Assembly (NCBI GenBank): GCA_045544615.1
Contig: JAZPZI010000039.1
Span: forward strand, 1 to 64,000
Length of the DNA stretch: 64,000 nucleotides
DNA from: CAKSFT01 sp045544615
GTDB lineage: Bacteria; Bacillota; Clostridia; UBA1381
Direction of reading: 5' to 3'
Part shown: positions 25,126 through 33,693 of the stretch, one piece after another
How positions within the stretch are numbered: the first letter of the stretch is position 1
How the letters are laid out: each line of letters starts with the position of its first letter
Position numbers and translations under genes: made by a program
The notes under the pieces: generated by a model
What the model saw: only the letters and a program-made list of their open reading frames with translations
Database searches by the model: none
Told to the model about the DNA's origin: nothing

Positions 25126-25989
25126 ATGTTAGTTCCAGCAACAGAGATGCTTAAAAAGGCAGTAGAAGGAAAATATGCAGTAGGTCAGTTCAACATCAAT
25201 AACCTTGAATGGACCAAGGCAATTCTCCAGACAGCACAGGAGAATAACTCACCTGTAATCCTTGGTGTGTCGGAAGGCGCAGGCAAGTATATGACAGGTT
25301 TCAAGACCGTAGCTGCAATGGTTAAGGCTATGATCGATGATTTGGGAATCACAGTTCCTGTAGCACTTCATTTGGATCACGGCTCATACGAGGCGTGCCT
25401 GAAGTGTATCGAAGCAGGTTTTTCTTCAGTAATGTTCGACGGTTCGCACTATCCGATCGAAGAAAACATTCAGAAGACTCAGGAGCTCGTTAGGATTTGT
25501 GCCGAAAAGGGTATTTCACTCGAGGCAGAAGTTGGCTCAATCGGCGGTGAAGAAGACGGCGTTGTAGGCGCAGGCGAAATCGCAGATCCGAAGGAATGTA
25601 AGCAGATTGCAGATTTGGGAGTAAACTTCCTTGCTGCAGGTATCGGTAACATCCACGGCAAGTACCCTGCAAACTGGAAGGGTCTTGACTTTGACGCTTT
25701 GGCTGCTATTAAGGATTTGACAGGCGATATGCCACTCGTACTCCACGGCGGTACAGGAATTCCTGCTGATATGATCAAAACAGGTATTTCACTCGGCGTT
25801 GCAAAGATCAACGTAAACACAGAGTGTCAGCTCTATTTCCAGGCTGCTACAAGAAAGTATATTGAAGCAGGCAAGGACTTGGAAGGAAAGGGCTTTGACC
25901 CAAGAAAGCTCCTCGCTCCTGGTTGCGAAGCTATCAAGGAAATCGTAAAAGAAAAGATGGAACTTTTCGGTTCAGTTAACAAGGCGTAA
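25126..25989 (+). CDS. fba: Fructose-1,6-bisphosphate aldolase, class II
   Basis: Zinc-dependent glycolytic aldolase that interconverts fructose 1,6-bisphosphate with dihydroxyacetone phosphate and glyceraldehyde 3-phosphate. The 287-residue protein has LHLDHGSYE with zinc ligand and catalytic residues, VMFDGSHYP, LEAEVGSIGGEEDG, GNIHGKYP and the phosphate-binding LHGGTGIP and KINVNTE. Length fits the 285-residue class II group. GGGAGGAAA precedes the ATG and a terminator follows. Codon use is that of a highly expressed gene, like fusA and tuf. Confidence 0.97.
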   Translation: MLVPATEMLKKAVEGKYAVGQFNINNLEWTKAILQTAQENNSPVILGVSEGAGKYMTGFKTVAAMVKAMIDDLGITVPVALHLDHGSYEACLKCIEAGFSSVMFDGSHYPIEENIQKTQELVRICAEKGISLEAEVGSIGGEEDGVVGAGEIADPKECKQIADLGVNFLAAGIGNIHGKYPANWKGLDFDALAAIKDLTGDMPLVLHGGTGIPADMIKTGISLGVAKINVNTECQLYFQAATRKYIEAGKDLEGKGFDPRKLLAPGCEAIKEIVKEKMELFGSVNKA

Positions 25990-26001
25990 GAGCATTTATT
26001 T

Positions 26002-26033
26002 AAGACTTCCCTCAAAAGGGGAAGTCTTTTTTT
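26002..26033 (+). terminator. Terminator after fba
   Basis: GACTTCCC pairs with GGGAAGTC around TCAAAAG, followed by seven T residues. Confidence 0.9.
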
Positions 26034-26075
26034 GTGAAAATGTCAAAATATCCCGATATTTTTTCTCTAAAATGT

Positions 26076-26104
26076 TTGCATTTGACGAAAAAGTGTGGTA
26101 TAAT
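26076..26104 (+). promoter_or_regulatory. Promoter of the Wzz/BY-kinase genes
   Basis: TTGCAT (26076-26081), 17-bp spacer, extended -10 TGGTATAAT (TATAAT 26099-26104). The TTGACG at 26082 is too close to the -10 to serve. Confidence 0.65.
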
Positions 26105-26166
26105 AGCTATGATATAATGCTTTAAATAGCGTATAGGGACAAAAAGGGAATTAAGGAGATGGTATC

Positions 26167-26862
26167 TTGAACGAACAGCTTAGTATTATGAATATGGTGG
26201 ACATGCTTCTTAAAAAGTGGTATGTTTTGTTTATTGCAGCTATTGCAGGCGGTCTTTGTGCGTATGTAATCACAGACCTTTTTATCGAGCCGAAGTATAG
26301 CGCAACCACCACATTGTATGTGAATGCAAGTAATATCAAAAAGGAAGAAATCACAAACACAAATATTTCTACATCAAGACAGTTGGTTAATACATATGCA
26401 GAAATCCTCAAGGCAAGAGACTTCCTTGAAAAGATTGTTTATGATCTTGACGGAAAGTATTCTGCAAATGAAATCAAATCAATGCTTAAGATGGAGTCTG
26501 TAAATGAAACAGAAGTTCTCTCGGTAGAAGTAAAGGCCGCAAACAAGGACGATGTCTATAAGATAGCAAAGCTTCTTGCCGACTACTCAACAGACGAATT
26601 GAAGAATGTAGTAGGTGCCGGTTCGGTAACTATTCTTGAGAGTCCGTTAGAACCAAAAACTCCTGTATCGCCTAACGTTCGTGCGAATACTTTGGTTGGC
26701 GTTCTTTTGGGTATGGTGTTTGCAGGTCTTATCGTTGTTGTACTTGGACTTTTGGATACTCGTATCAAGTCGGGTGAAGAATTTGCGAATAACTATGAAG
26801 AGCCGTTGTTGGGTGAAATCCCGACACTCGACGAGTTGGACGCTAAGGAAAGCAGAGGTTGA
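26167..26862 (+). CDS. Wzz/CapA-type chain-length regulator and kinase activator
   Basis: 231-residue polysaccharide co-polymerase modulator. One transmembrane helix lies at about 19-37 and another at about 175-195, flanking an extracytoplasmic domain; PLEPKTPVSPNV before the second helix is the usual proline-rich signature. In Firmicutes such proteins (CapA, YveK, CpsC) activate a separate BY-kinase, whose gene follows at once. TTG start with AAGGAG 8 bp upstream. No glycosyltransferase or polymerase genes lie nearby, so the polymer controlled is unknown. Confidence 0.9.
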   Translation: MNEQLSIMNMVDMLLKKWYVLFIAAIAGGLCAYVITDLFIEPKYSATTTLYVNASNIKKEEITNTNISTSRQLVNTYAEILKARDFLEKIVYDLDGKYSANEIKSMLKMESVNETEVLSVEVKAANKDDVYKIAKLLADYSTDELKNVVGAGSVTILESPLEPKTPVSPNVRANTLVGVLLGMVFAGLIVVVLGLLDTRIKSGEEFANNYEEPLLGEIPTLDELDAKESRG

Positions 26863-26867
26863 TAGAT

Positions 26868-27830
26868 ATGGGTATTAGAAACGGAATCAAGAAAATTTTC
26901 AGCAAGATAAACGAAACCGTAATGGTTAAAAGAAGCCGTGAGTCGGTTCGTGAAGCGCATACAAGAAGAAGAGTTAACACTCTTTTGAGTGATAAGTCAA
27001 ACTTCAATACTATCGAGGCGTATAAGGCAATCAGAACAAATATAATTTTCACCTTGGGAACAAGCAGAGGCTGTAAGAAAATTATAGTAACAAGTGCTAT
27101 CCCGGGCGAAGGTAAAACAACAACATGTATCAACCTTGCAATCGCATTTGCACAGACAGGTGCCAAGGTTTTGATTATTGATGCCGATTTGAGAAAACCG
27201 AGAATCTACAGACACTTCTCACTTGAGAAGAATAACGGTTTGTCAGATATTCTTTGTGGACTTATCGAGCCAAAGGATGCAATCAAGAGAAGCGAAGCGC
27301 ATGGCCTTGACTGTATCACATCAGGTCAGATTCCTCCGAACCCTGTTGAATTGCTCGCATCAGAAAAAATGGGCGAGATGATGGCACAGTTCGAAGAAGA
27401 GTATGACTACATCTTTATCGATACAGCTCCTGTTACAGTTGTTACAGATGCTACAGCAGTTGCAAAGTATGTTGACGGTGTGGTAGTTGTTGTAAGACAG
27501 AACTACACAATTCACGAATCATTGCAAAGAGCTATTGCAAACCTCAAGTTTGCCGATGTTAAGATCCTTGGCTATATCTTAAACGACGTTTCGCCTGAGA
27601 GCCAGCGTTATGCGGCATATAAGCGTTACGGACGTGGTTACGGCTACGGCTACGGTTATGGAAGCTATGGTTACGGCTATGGCGGATATGGCTACGGATA
27701 CGGATACGGCTATGGTTATGGCTATGGCGGTGCATATGGCAGCGAATATATCGAATACCGTGATAAGGATACGGACGAGGAAGAGAACAAAGATAAGAAG
27801 GAAAAGAAGTCCAAAAAGGCAAAGAAATAA
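26868..27830 (+). CDS. BY-type tyrosine kinase with long Gly-Tyr repeat tail
   Basis: Autophosphorylating protein-tyrosine kinase of the CpsD/CapB/YwqD type, which regulates polysaccharide production together with the Wzz partner. The 320-residue protein has a basic N-terminus, Walker A SAIPGEGKTTT (Lys about 83), Walker A' IIDADLRKPR and Walker B YIFIDTAPV. The C-terminal tyrosine cluster is exceptional: about 20 Tyr within roughly 55 residues, mostly alternating Gly-Tyr, followed by an acidic/lysine tail. The cluster is normally the autophosphorylation site. A TTG at 26859 is a less likely start. Confidence 0.93.
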   Translation: MGIRNGIKKIFSKINETVMVKRSRESVREAHTRRRVNTLLSDKSNFNTIEAYKAIRTNIIFTLGTSRGCKKIIVTSAIPGEGKTTTCINLAIAFAQTGAKVLIIDADLRKPRIYRHFSLEKNNGLSDILCGLIEPKDAIKRSEAHGLDCITSGQIPPNPVELLASEKMGEMMAQFEEEYDYIFIDTAPVTVVTDATAVAKYVDGVVVVVRQNYTIHESLQRAIANLKFADVKILGYILNDVSPESQRYAAYKRYGRGYGYGYGYGSYGYGYGGYGYGYGYGYGYGYGGAYGSEYIEYRDKDTDEEENKDKKEKKSKKAKK

Positions 27831-27833
27831 TAT

Positions 27834-27864
27834 AAAAAACCGGCTCACTACGGGCCGGTTTTTT
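27834..27864 (+). terminator. Terminator after BY-kinase gene
   Basis: AACCGGC pairs with GCCGGTT around a short loop and is followed by TTTT; A-run on the other side makes it usable in both directions. Confidence 0.85.
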
Positions 27865-27926
27865 GAATAAAATTCGTGGTTTGGAAGATACTATTCCAAA
27901 TATCTAAAAAGAAGGGATGATGCGAT

Positions 27927-28871
27927 GTGGCAAAGGTGGTTACAGTAACACTCAATCCATGTCTTGATAAAACACTTTGCGTTTCAGAGCTCAAGTCCGG
28001 TGAAGTCAACCGAGCTAAAAAGTCTATGCTCGATGCCGGTGGTAAGGGAATAAATGTGTCAAGAGCGCTTACCAATTTCGGTATTGATAATGTTGCTATG
28101 GCGATTGTCGGCGGAGACAGCGGAGAACTCTTGGAAAAACTCTTAAAAGACGAGGGCGTGGAGTGTGATTTTCTGAAATGCCCGGGCGAAACCCGCACAA
28201 ACTATAAGATTTTTGATGAAGTCTCGGGCGATACGACCGATATAAACGAGCCGGGGATTACGGTTTCGCAAGCGGTTTTGGAAGAGTTTAAGCAAAGGTT
28301 CAGTAAAAATCTTCAGGGTGCAGAGTATGCCGTTTTAGCAGGAAGTATTCCGCCGGGAGTTAAGAGCAATATTTATGCCGAGCTTATTGATGAGGCAAAC
28401 AAAGCAGGAGTAAAGGTGATCCTGGATACAACAGGCGAGCGACTCTCGGAAGGCATCAAGGCAAAGCCTTTTGCGATAAAGCCAAACATTCACGAGCTCG
28501 AAGAGGTTATCGGGAAAAAATTCAAGAACAGTTCGGAGCTTCTGGAAGAATTGCGAGAGATTACCAAGTCGGGAATAGAGCTCGTGACTGTGTCGATGGG
28601 AGCAGACGGTGCGATATTTATGAAGGGGAATGTGGCATATAAAGCCGGAACTCTTCCAGTTGAGGTAAAAAGTGCAGTCGGATGCGGCGACTCGGTGGTT
28701 GCAGGTATTGTTTTCTCACTTTTGAGTGGGTTTGATCTCAAAAAAACTGCGATGATTTCAGCAGCTGCAGGTGGAATTACTGCAACCAAGGACGGAACAA
28801 ATATGTGTACCGCAGATGAGGTACTGAAAAGCTATACAAATATCAGTATTGACAGAATAGAGTATCTGTAA
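27927..28871 (+). CDS. PfkB-family sugar kinase, 1-phosphofructokinase-like
   Basis: 314 residues, most like FruK/LacC: start VVTVTLNPCLDKTL, DAGGKGINVSRAL for substrate and a C-terminal AVGCGDSVVAG with the catalytic Asp. 1-Phosphofructokinase phosphorylates fructose 1-phosphate; tagatose-6-phosphate kinase is the alternative. No PTS permease or DeoR-type regulator is adjacent, so the substrate is not confirmed by context. GTG start with a GAAGGGA site. The membrane methyltransferase gene follows after 15 bp. Confidence 0.85.
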   Translation: MAKVVTVTLNPCLDKTLCVSELKSGEVNRAKKSMLDAGGKGINVSRALTNFGIDNVAMAIVGGDSGELLEKLLKDEGVECDFLKCPGETRTNYKIFDEVSGDTTDINEPGITVSQAVLEEFKQRFSKNLQGAEYAVLAGSIPPGVKSNIYAELIDEANKAGVKVILDTTGERLSEGIKAKPFAIKPNIHELEEVIGKKFKNSSELLEELREITKSGIELVTVSMGADGAIFMKGNVAYKAGTLPVEVKSAVGCGDSVVAGIVFSLLSGFDLKKTAMISAAAGGITATKDGTNMCTADEVLKSYTNISIDRIEYL

Positions 28872-28886
28872 TCGGGTGGAGAAACT

Positions 28887-29558
28887 ATGAAAAAAGGGTT
28901 ATTTTTTGAGGCAATACTGAAGTTTTTGTTGGGCACAGTGCTTGTCGGTGTGCTCATATTTTTGCCGGCAGGGAGTATTGTATTTTTAAAAGGCTGGATT
29001 CTGATGGGTGTTTTATTTATCCCGATGCTGATAGCCGGGATAGTAATGCTTGTAAAGTCACCTGTACTGTTGGAAAAGAGACTGAAAAGCAGGGAAGAGC
29101 GAGGCAGGCAAAAGGGAGTTATTGCTATTAGCGCACTGATGTTTTTTGCAGGGTTTGTCACCTCGGGTCTGAACTTCAGGTTTTCCTGGCACAGCTTGCC
29201 CGACTGGGTATCATATACTGCGACGGGAGTTTTTCTGGTATCGTATATCTTTTATGCAGAGGTATTGAGAGAAAACGAGTATCTCTTGCGGACAATAGAG
29301 GTAAGCACTGACCAGAGGGTGATTGATTCGGGATTGTACGGAATAGTCCGTCATCCGATGTATGCAACAACAATACCGTTGTTTTTGTCGATGCCGTTGA
29401 TACTCGGCTCGTGGCTGGGATTTTTGGTGTTTCTCATCTATCCTGTGGTGATTGTAATCAGGATTATTGACGAAGAAAAGCTATTGGAAGCAGAGCTTGA
29501 GGGATACAGAGAATATAAGGAAAAGGTAAGATACAGGTTGATACCATTTATCTGGTAA
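28887..29558 (+). CDS. Isoprenylcysteine carboxyl methyltransferase-like membrane protein
   Basis: 223 residues with about five hydrophobic helices. The C-terminal part has RHPMYATTIP, then RIIDEEKLLEAEL and EYKEKVRYRLIPFIW, the SAM-binding pattern of ICMT/phospholipid-methyltransferase-like enzymes. Bacteria do not prenylate CaaX proteins, so the methyl acceptor is unknown; lipid or small-molecule methylation is possible. It is cotranscribed with the sugar kinase by position only, with no obvious functional link. Confidence 0.82.
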   Translation: MKKGLFFEAILKFLLGTVLVGVLIFLPAGSIVFLKGWILMGVLFIPMLIAGIVMLVKSPVLLEKRLKSREERGRQKGVIAISALMFFAGFVTSGLNFRFSWHSLPDWVSYTATGVFLVSYIFYAEVLRENEYLLRTIEVSTDQRVIDSGLYGIVRHPMYATTIPLFLSMPLILGSWLGFLVFLIYPVVIVIRIIDEEKLLEAELEGYREYKEKVRYRLIPFIW

Positions 29559-29560
29559 TG

Positions 29561-29719
29561 CTGAACTGACATATTTGACGCAGAGCATAAAAAAGGAACT
29601 CTTTTTGAAGTTCCTTTTTTATTACGAACAAACCGAACCGCTCGGCGTACTCCTGTACGCCTTCGGGCAAGCAAAATATGTTCGTTTTGTCCGTTCTGCA
29701 TCCAAATCTGTCAGTTCAG
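29561..29719. repeat. GTAC-core palindromic element, copy 2, with perfect inverted ends
   Basis: CTGAACTGACA (29561-29571) and TGTCAGTTCAG (29709-29719) are perfect 11-bp inverted ends, extending to 16 of 17 bp. Near the centre is GCGTAC-TCCT-GTACGC (core 29647-29658) between ACGAACAAA and ATGTTCGTTTTGT arms. A hairpin AAAAAGGAACT/AGTTCCTTTTTT at 29591-29620 inside it could terminate transcription of the preceding gene. No coding frame. Confidence 0.8.
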
Positions 29720-29757
29720 GTGTTGGTGTATTTGGCGCAGAGAGCCAGAGAAAACTG

Positions 29758-29790
29758 TAGGGAAGGGGCTTGCTCCTCCCGTTTTTTATT
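29758..29790 (+). terminator. GC-rich hairpin with T-run
   Basis: GGGAAGGGGC and a TCCTCCC-type right arm around TTGC, followed by GTTTTTTATT. Similar in form to the hairpin at 20764. It may end read-through from the upstream genes. Confidence 0.5.
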
Positions 29791-29853
29791 GTTTAAAATA
29801 TGTGCCACTTTTCGCCAATAAAAATTGGTGAAAAGCCGCCAAGAGGGACCTTC

Positions 29854-29966
29854 GGCTCCCTTGTGCAAAGGGAGCTGTCGAGCTATGCGAGACTGAGGGA
29901 TTGTTGATAATAAGTACAACCTTTCCGCCACACTTCGTGTGCCACCTTCCCTTACACAGGGAAGGC
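29854..29966. repeat. Second copy of the CTCCCTTGTG palindromic repeat
   Basis: Left arm GGCTCCCTTGTGCAAAGGG (from 29854) and right arm CCTTCCCTTACACAGGGAAGG (29945-29965, given as a landmark) are inverted relatives of each other and of the element at 3334-3475; GACTGAGGGATTGTT is shared between the two copies in inverted form. Non-coding. The stretch from here to rpoC holds a GGAATGGAT/ATCCATTCC hairpin near 30019-30043 and the rpoC terminator, nothing else. Confidence 0.75.
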
Positions 29967-30073
29967 TTTTGATATTATACTTTTTTGTGGCGGACATTTT
30001 TGTGGAACGATTCACGAAGCGGAATGGATAAATCCATTCCCTACCTTTTTATTTCATCCGAGCAAAAGCACAA

Positions 30074-30110
30074 CAAAAAAGGATTATTCCAACCGGAATA
30101 ATCCTTTTTA
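30074..30110 (-). terminator. Terminator of rpoBC
   Basis: GGATTATTCC and GGAATAATCC form a perfect stem flanked by A-run and T-run, so it works both ways; it lies 11 bp after the rpoC stop on the minus strand. Confidence 0.9.
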
Positions 30111-30120
30111 TTATTGCCTA

Positions 30121-33100
30121 TTAGTTTTCGTCAACTTCCACGCCGTCAACGGTAATTCCAACATCTTTATAAAGATTCATACCTGTTCCGGCAGGGATAA
30201 GCTTACCGATGATAACGTTTTCCTTGAGGCCCATCAATGTATCAACCTTACCCTTGATTGCGGCATCTGTGAGAACCTTTGTGGTTTCCTGGAATGATGC
30301 AGCTGACAAGAATGAGTCGGTAGCAAGGGAAGCCTTTGTGATACCAAGGAGTACAGGTGAAGCAGTAGCGTGTGCACCGCCGATTGCATCAACCTTTTCG
30401 TTTGCTTCTTCAAGCTCGAACTTGTCGATAAGTGAGCCAATCAACAAATCAGTATCTCCGGCTTCGTCAACCTTAACTTTTCTGAGCATCTGACGGGTAA
30501 TAACCTCAACGTGCTTATCGTTGATGTCAACACCCTGCATACGGTAAGTTCTCTGAACTTCACGAGTGATATATACCTGAACTGCGTGAGGTCCCTTAAC
30601 GTGGAGAATATCGTTCGGGTTAACAGAACCTACTGTGAGTTCTGCACCGTCTTCAACAACATCGCCTGTCTGTACCTTGATAGTTGAACCGTAAGGGATA
30701 ACATAGGTCTTTGCCTCGCCGAGTTCGTCGTTTGTAACGATAACTTCACGGTTTTTCTTGGTCTCGTTAACGGTAACTGTACCGCAGATTTCCGAGATGA
30801 TTGCAAGACCCTTTGGCTTTCTTGCTTCAAACAATTCCTCAACACGAGGGAGACCCTGTGTAACGTCGGTACCGCCTGCAACACCGCCGGCATGGAAAGT
30901 ACGCATTGTAAGCTGTGTACCAGGTTCACCGATTGACTGTGCAGCGATGATACCAACTGCTTCGCCGACATTTACAAGCTCGCCTGTTGCAAGGTTTGTA
31001 CCATAACACTTCGAGCAGACACCAACCTTAGATTTACAGGTAAGAACGCTTCTTATGCAAACCTTCTTGATGCCGAGGTTTATAATCTTGTTAGCCTGAT
31101 TATCGTTAATCATATCGCCTGCGTAAACGATAACTGAATCTGATTCAGGATCAACAACATTTTCCTTTGCGATACGGCCGAGGATTCTGTCGTGCAATGG
31201 CTCGATGATTTCCTTACCGTCTGTGATTTCAGAAACCCATTCGCCCTCATCGGTGCCACAGTCGATTTCACGAACGATTACATCCTGTGCAACGTCAACA
31301 AGACGACGTGTGAGGTAACCTGAGTCGGCTGTACGAAGAGCGGTATCTGTAAGACCCTTTCTCGCACCGTGTGATGAAATGAAGTATTCCAAAACGTTCA
31401 AGCCTTCACGGAAGTTAGCACGGATTGGGATTTCAACGGCACGACCCTGAGTATCCGCCATAAGACCACGCATACCTGCGAGCTGACGAATCTGGTTAAC
31501 GCTACCACGGGCACCTGAATCAGCCATCATATAGATTGGGTTGAACTGATCCATGTTTTCCATCATGGCATCTGTTACGAGGTTTGTTGTGTCACCCCAT
31601 ACCTTGATTACTTCGTTATATCTTTCCTCCGAAGTCAAAAGACCACGACGGAACTTCTTTGTGATGTTATCAACCTTCTGTTCTGCTTCGGCGAGGATTT
31701 CCTTCTTCTTTTCAGGAACTTCGATATCCGAAACCGCAACAGTGATTGCACCTCTTGTTGAGTACTTGTAGCCTGTTTCCTTGATAAGGTCAAGAACTTC
31801 GGCTGTCTTGGTTGTGCCGTGAACACGGATACAACGGTCGATAATCTTACCCAACTGCTTCTTGCCTACGATAAAGTTGATTTCAAGATCACAGATAGTA
31901 TCAGGATTCTTTCTGTCAACATAGCCGAGGCTCTGTGGAATATTTTCATTGAATATAATTCTGCCGACAGTAGCATCTACCATCTTTGAATAGTGCTCGC
32001 CACGAACTTCCTTCTCGACAAGTACACGAATCGGAGTGTGAAGTCCGAGTTCGTTGTTTGCATATGCAAGCAATGCTTCATCAGGTGAGATATATGAGTG
32101 TGGCTGCCATTCAACACTCTGGTCACGGTCCGGGTAATCCTTACCGCCGAGCTCGTCGTCCTTTACAAGTGTCAGATAGTAACTACCGAGAATCATATCC
32201 TGTGTAGGAACTGTAACAGGGTGACCGTCCTGTGGCTTCAAGAGGTTGTTTGCAGAGAGCATAAGGAATCTTGCTTCTGCCTGTGCCTCCGGTGATAACG
32301 GTACATGGACAGCCATCTGGTCACCGTCGAAGTCGGCGTTATAAGCTGTACATACCAATGGATGCAGCTTCAATGCACGGCCTTCAACAAGCTTTGGCTC
32401 GAATGCCTGAATACCGAGTCTGTGAAGTGTAGGAGCACGGTTCAGGAGTACCGGATGTTCCTTGATAACATCTTCGAGGACTTCCCATACTTCCGGCTTT
32501 ACCTTTTCTACCATTCTCTTGGCATTCTTGATATTCTGTGCGATACCTCTTGATACAAGCTCCTTCATTACGAATGGCTTGAAGAGTTCGATTGCCATTT
32601 CCTTTGGCAGACCGCACTGATAAATCTTCATTTCAGGACCAACAACGATAACCGAACGACCTGAATAGTCAACACGCTTACCCAAGAGGTTTTGTCTGAA
32701 TCGACCCTGCTTACCCTTTAAGAGGTCAGAGAGTGACTTCAATGCACGATTTCCGGGGCCTGTAACTGTACGACCACGTCTGCCGTTATTGATAAGAGCA
32801 TCAACTGCTTCCTGGAGCATTCTCTTTTCGTTTCTGATAATCAAATCAGGAGCACCGAGGTCGAGGAGACGCTGAAGTCTGTTGTTACGGTTGATAACAC
32901 GTCTGTAGAGATCGTTCAAGTCACTTGTTGCGAATCTTCCGCCGTCTAACTGTACCATAGGACGCAAATCCGGTGGAATAACAGGCATAACAGAGAGAAT
33001 CATCCATTCAGGACGGTTGCCTGACTTTCTGAATGCTTCTACGATTTCAAGACGCTTGATAATTCTTGTTTTCTTCTGACCCTGTGCACCCTCGAGTTCA

Positions 33101-33678
33101 GCTTTCAAGCTTGCTGAGAGTTCTTCGAGGTCGATTTCTTCGAGCAAGTCACGGATAGCTTCAGCTCCCATGCCTGCTGTGAATTTTTCACCGTACTTTT
33201 CGTAAGCATCACGGTATTCACGCTCGCTTAAGATCTGATACTTCATAAGCTCGGTCTTACCCGGGTCTGTTACGATATATGATGCAAAATAGAGTACCTT
33301 TTCAAGGTGTCTTGGCGAGATGTCGAGCATCAGGCCCATTGATGAAGGAACACCCTTGAAATACCAGATATGTGAAACAGGTGTTGCAAGCTCGATGTGA
33401 CCCATACGCTCACGACGAACTTTAGATTTTGTAACCTCAACGCCACAACGTTCACATACAATACCCTTGTGTCTGATCTTTTTATACTTTCCGCAGTGAC
33501 ATTCCCAGTCCTTTGTAGGTCCGAAAATCTTTTCGCAGAACAAACCGTCACGTTCCGGCTTTAGTGTACGATAGTTAATTGTTTCGGGCTTCTTTACTTC
33601 GCCGTGTGACCAGCCTCTGATAGTTTCGGGAGAGGCCAAACCGATTTTTATTGCTTCAAAGCTATTAAATTCTAACAT
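30121..33678 (-). CDS. rpoC: RNA polymerase beta' subunit
   Basis: Largest catalytic subunit of RNA polymerase, 1185 residues, close to the Firmicutes length. The N-terminal zinc site (CHCGKYKKIRHKGIVCERC) is at about residues 60-78, the catalytic metal site NADFDGDQMAVH about 450, and the trigger-loop region SIGEPGTQLTMRTFH near 920. GGAGGG precedes the ATG. It follows rpoB after 15 bp. A terminator, not ribosomal-protein genes, follows. Confidence 0.99.
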   Translation of the reverse strand: MLEFNSFEAIKIGLASPETIRGWSHGEVKKPETINYRTLKPERDGLFCEKIFGPTKDWECHCGKYKKIRHKGIVCERCGVEVTKSKVRRERMGHIELATPVSHIWYFKGVPSSMGLMLDISPRHLEKVLYFASYIVTDPGKTELMKYQILSEREYRDAYEKYGEKFTAGMGAEAIRDLLEEIDLEELSASLKAELEGAQGQKKTRIIKRLEIVEAFRKSGNRPEWMILSVMPVIPPDLRPMVQLDGGRFATSDLNDLYRRVINRNNRLQRLLDLGAPDLIIRNEKRMLQEAVDALINNGRRGRTVTGPGNRALKSLSDLLKGKQGRFRQNLLGKRVDYSGRSVIVVGPEMKIYQCGLPKEMAIELFKPFVMKELVSRGIAQNIKNAKRMVEKVKPEVWEVLEDVIKEHPVLLNRAPTLHRLGIQAFEPKLVEGRALKLHPLVCTAYNADFDGDQMAVHVPLSPEAQAEARFLMLSANNLLKPQDGHPVTVPTQDMILGSYYLTLVKDDELGGKDYPDRDQSVEWQPHSYISPDEALLAYANNELGLHTPIRVLVEKEVRGEHYSKMVDATVGRIIFNENIPQSLGYVDRKNPDTICDLEINFIVGKKQLGKIIDRCIRVHGTTKTAEVLDLIKETGYKYSTRGAITVAVSDIEVPEKKKEILAEAEQKVDNITKKFRRGLLTSEERYNEVIKVWGDTTNLVTDAMMENMDQFNPIYMMADSGARGSVNQIRQLAGMRGLMADTQGRAVEIPIRANFREGLNVLEYFISSHGARKGLTDTALRTADSGYLTRRLVDVAQDVIVREIDCGTDEGEWVSEITDGKEIIEPLHDRILGRIAKENVVDPESDSVIVYAGDMINDNQANKIINLGIKKVCIRSVLTCKSKVGVCSKCYGTNLATGELVNVGEAVGIIAAQSIGEPGTQLTMRTFHAGGVAGGTDVTQGLPRVEELFEARKPKGLAIISEICGTVTVNETKKNREVIVTNDELGEAKTYVIPYGSTIKVQTGDVVEDGAELTVGSVNPNDILHVKGPHAVQVYITREVQRTYRMQGVDINDKHVEVITRQMLRKVKVDEAGDTDLLIGSLIDKFELEEANEKVDAIGGAHATASPVLLGITKASLATDSFLSAASFQETTKVLTDAAIKGKVDTLMGLKENVIIGKLIPAGTGMNLYKDVGITVDGVEVDEN

Positions 33679-33693
33679 GAAAACCCTCCAATA

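Noticed and set aside
27559..27870. His/Arg-rich or Ala/Val/Ile-rich proteins opposite or alongside the Gly-Tyr tract
   Set aside because: They are other-frame reflections of the GGN-TAY repeat in the kinase gene.
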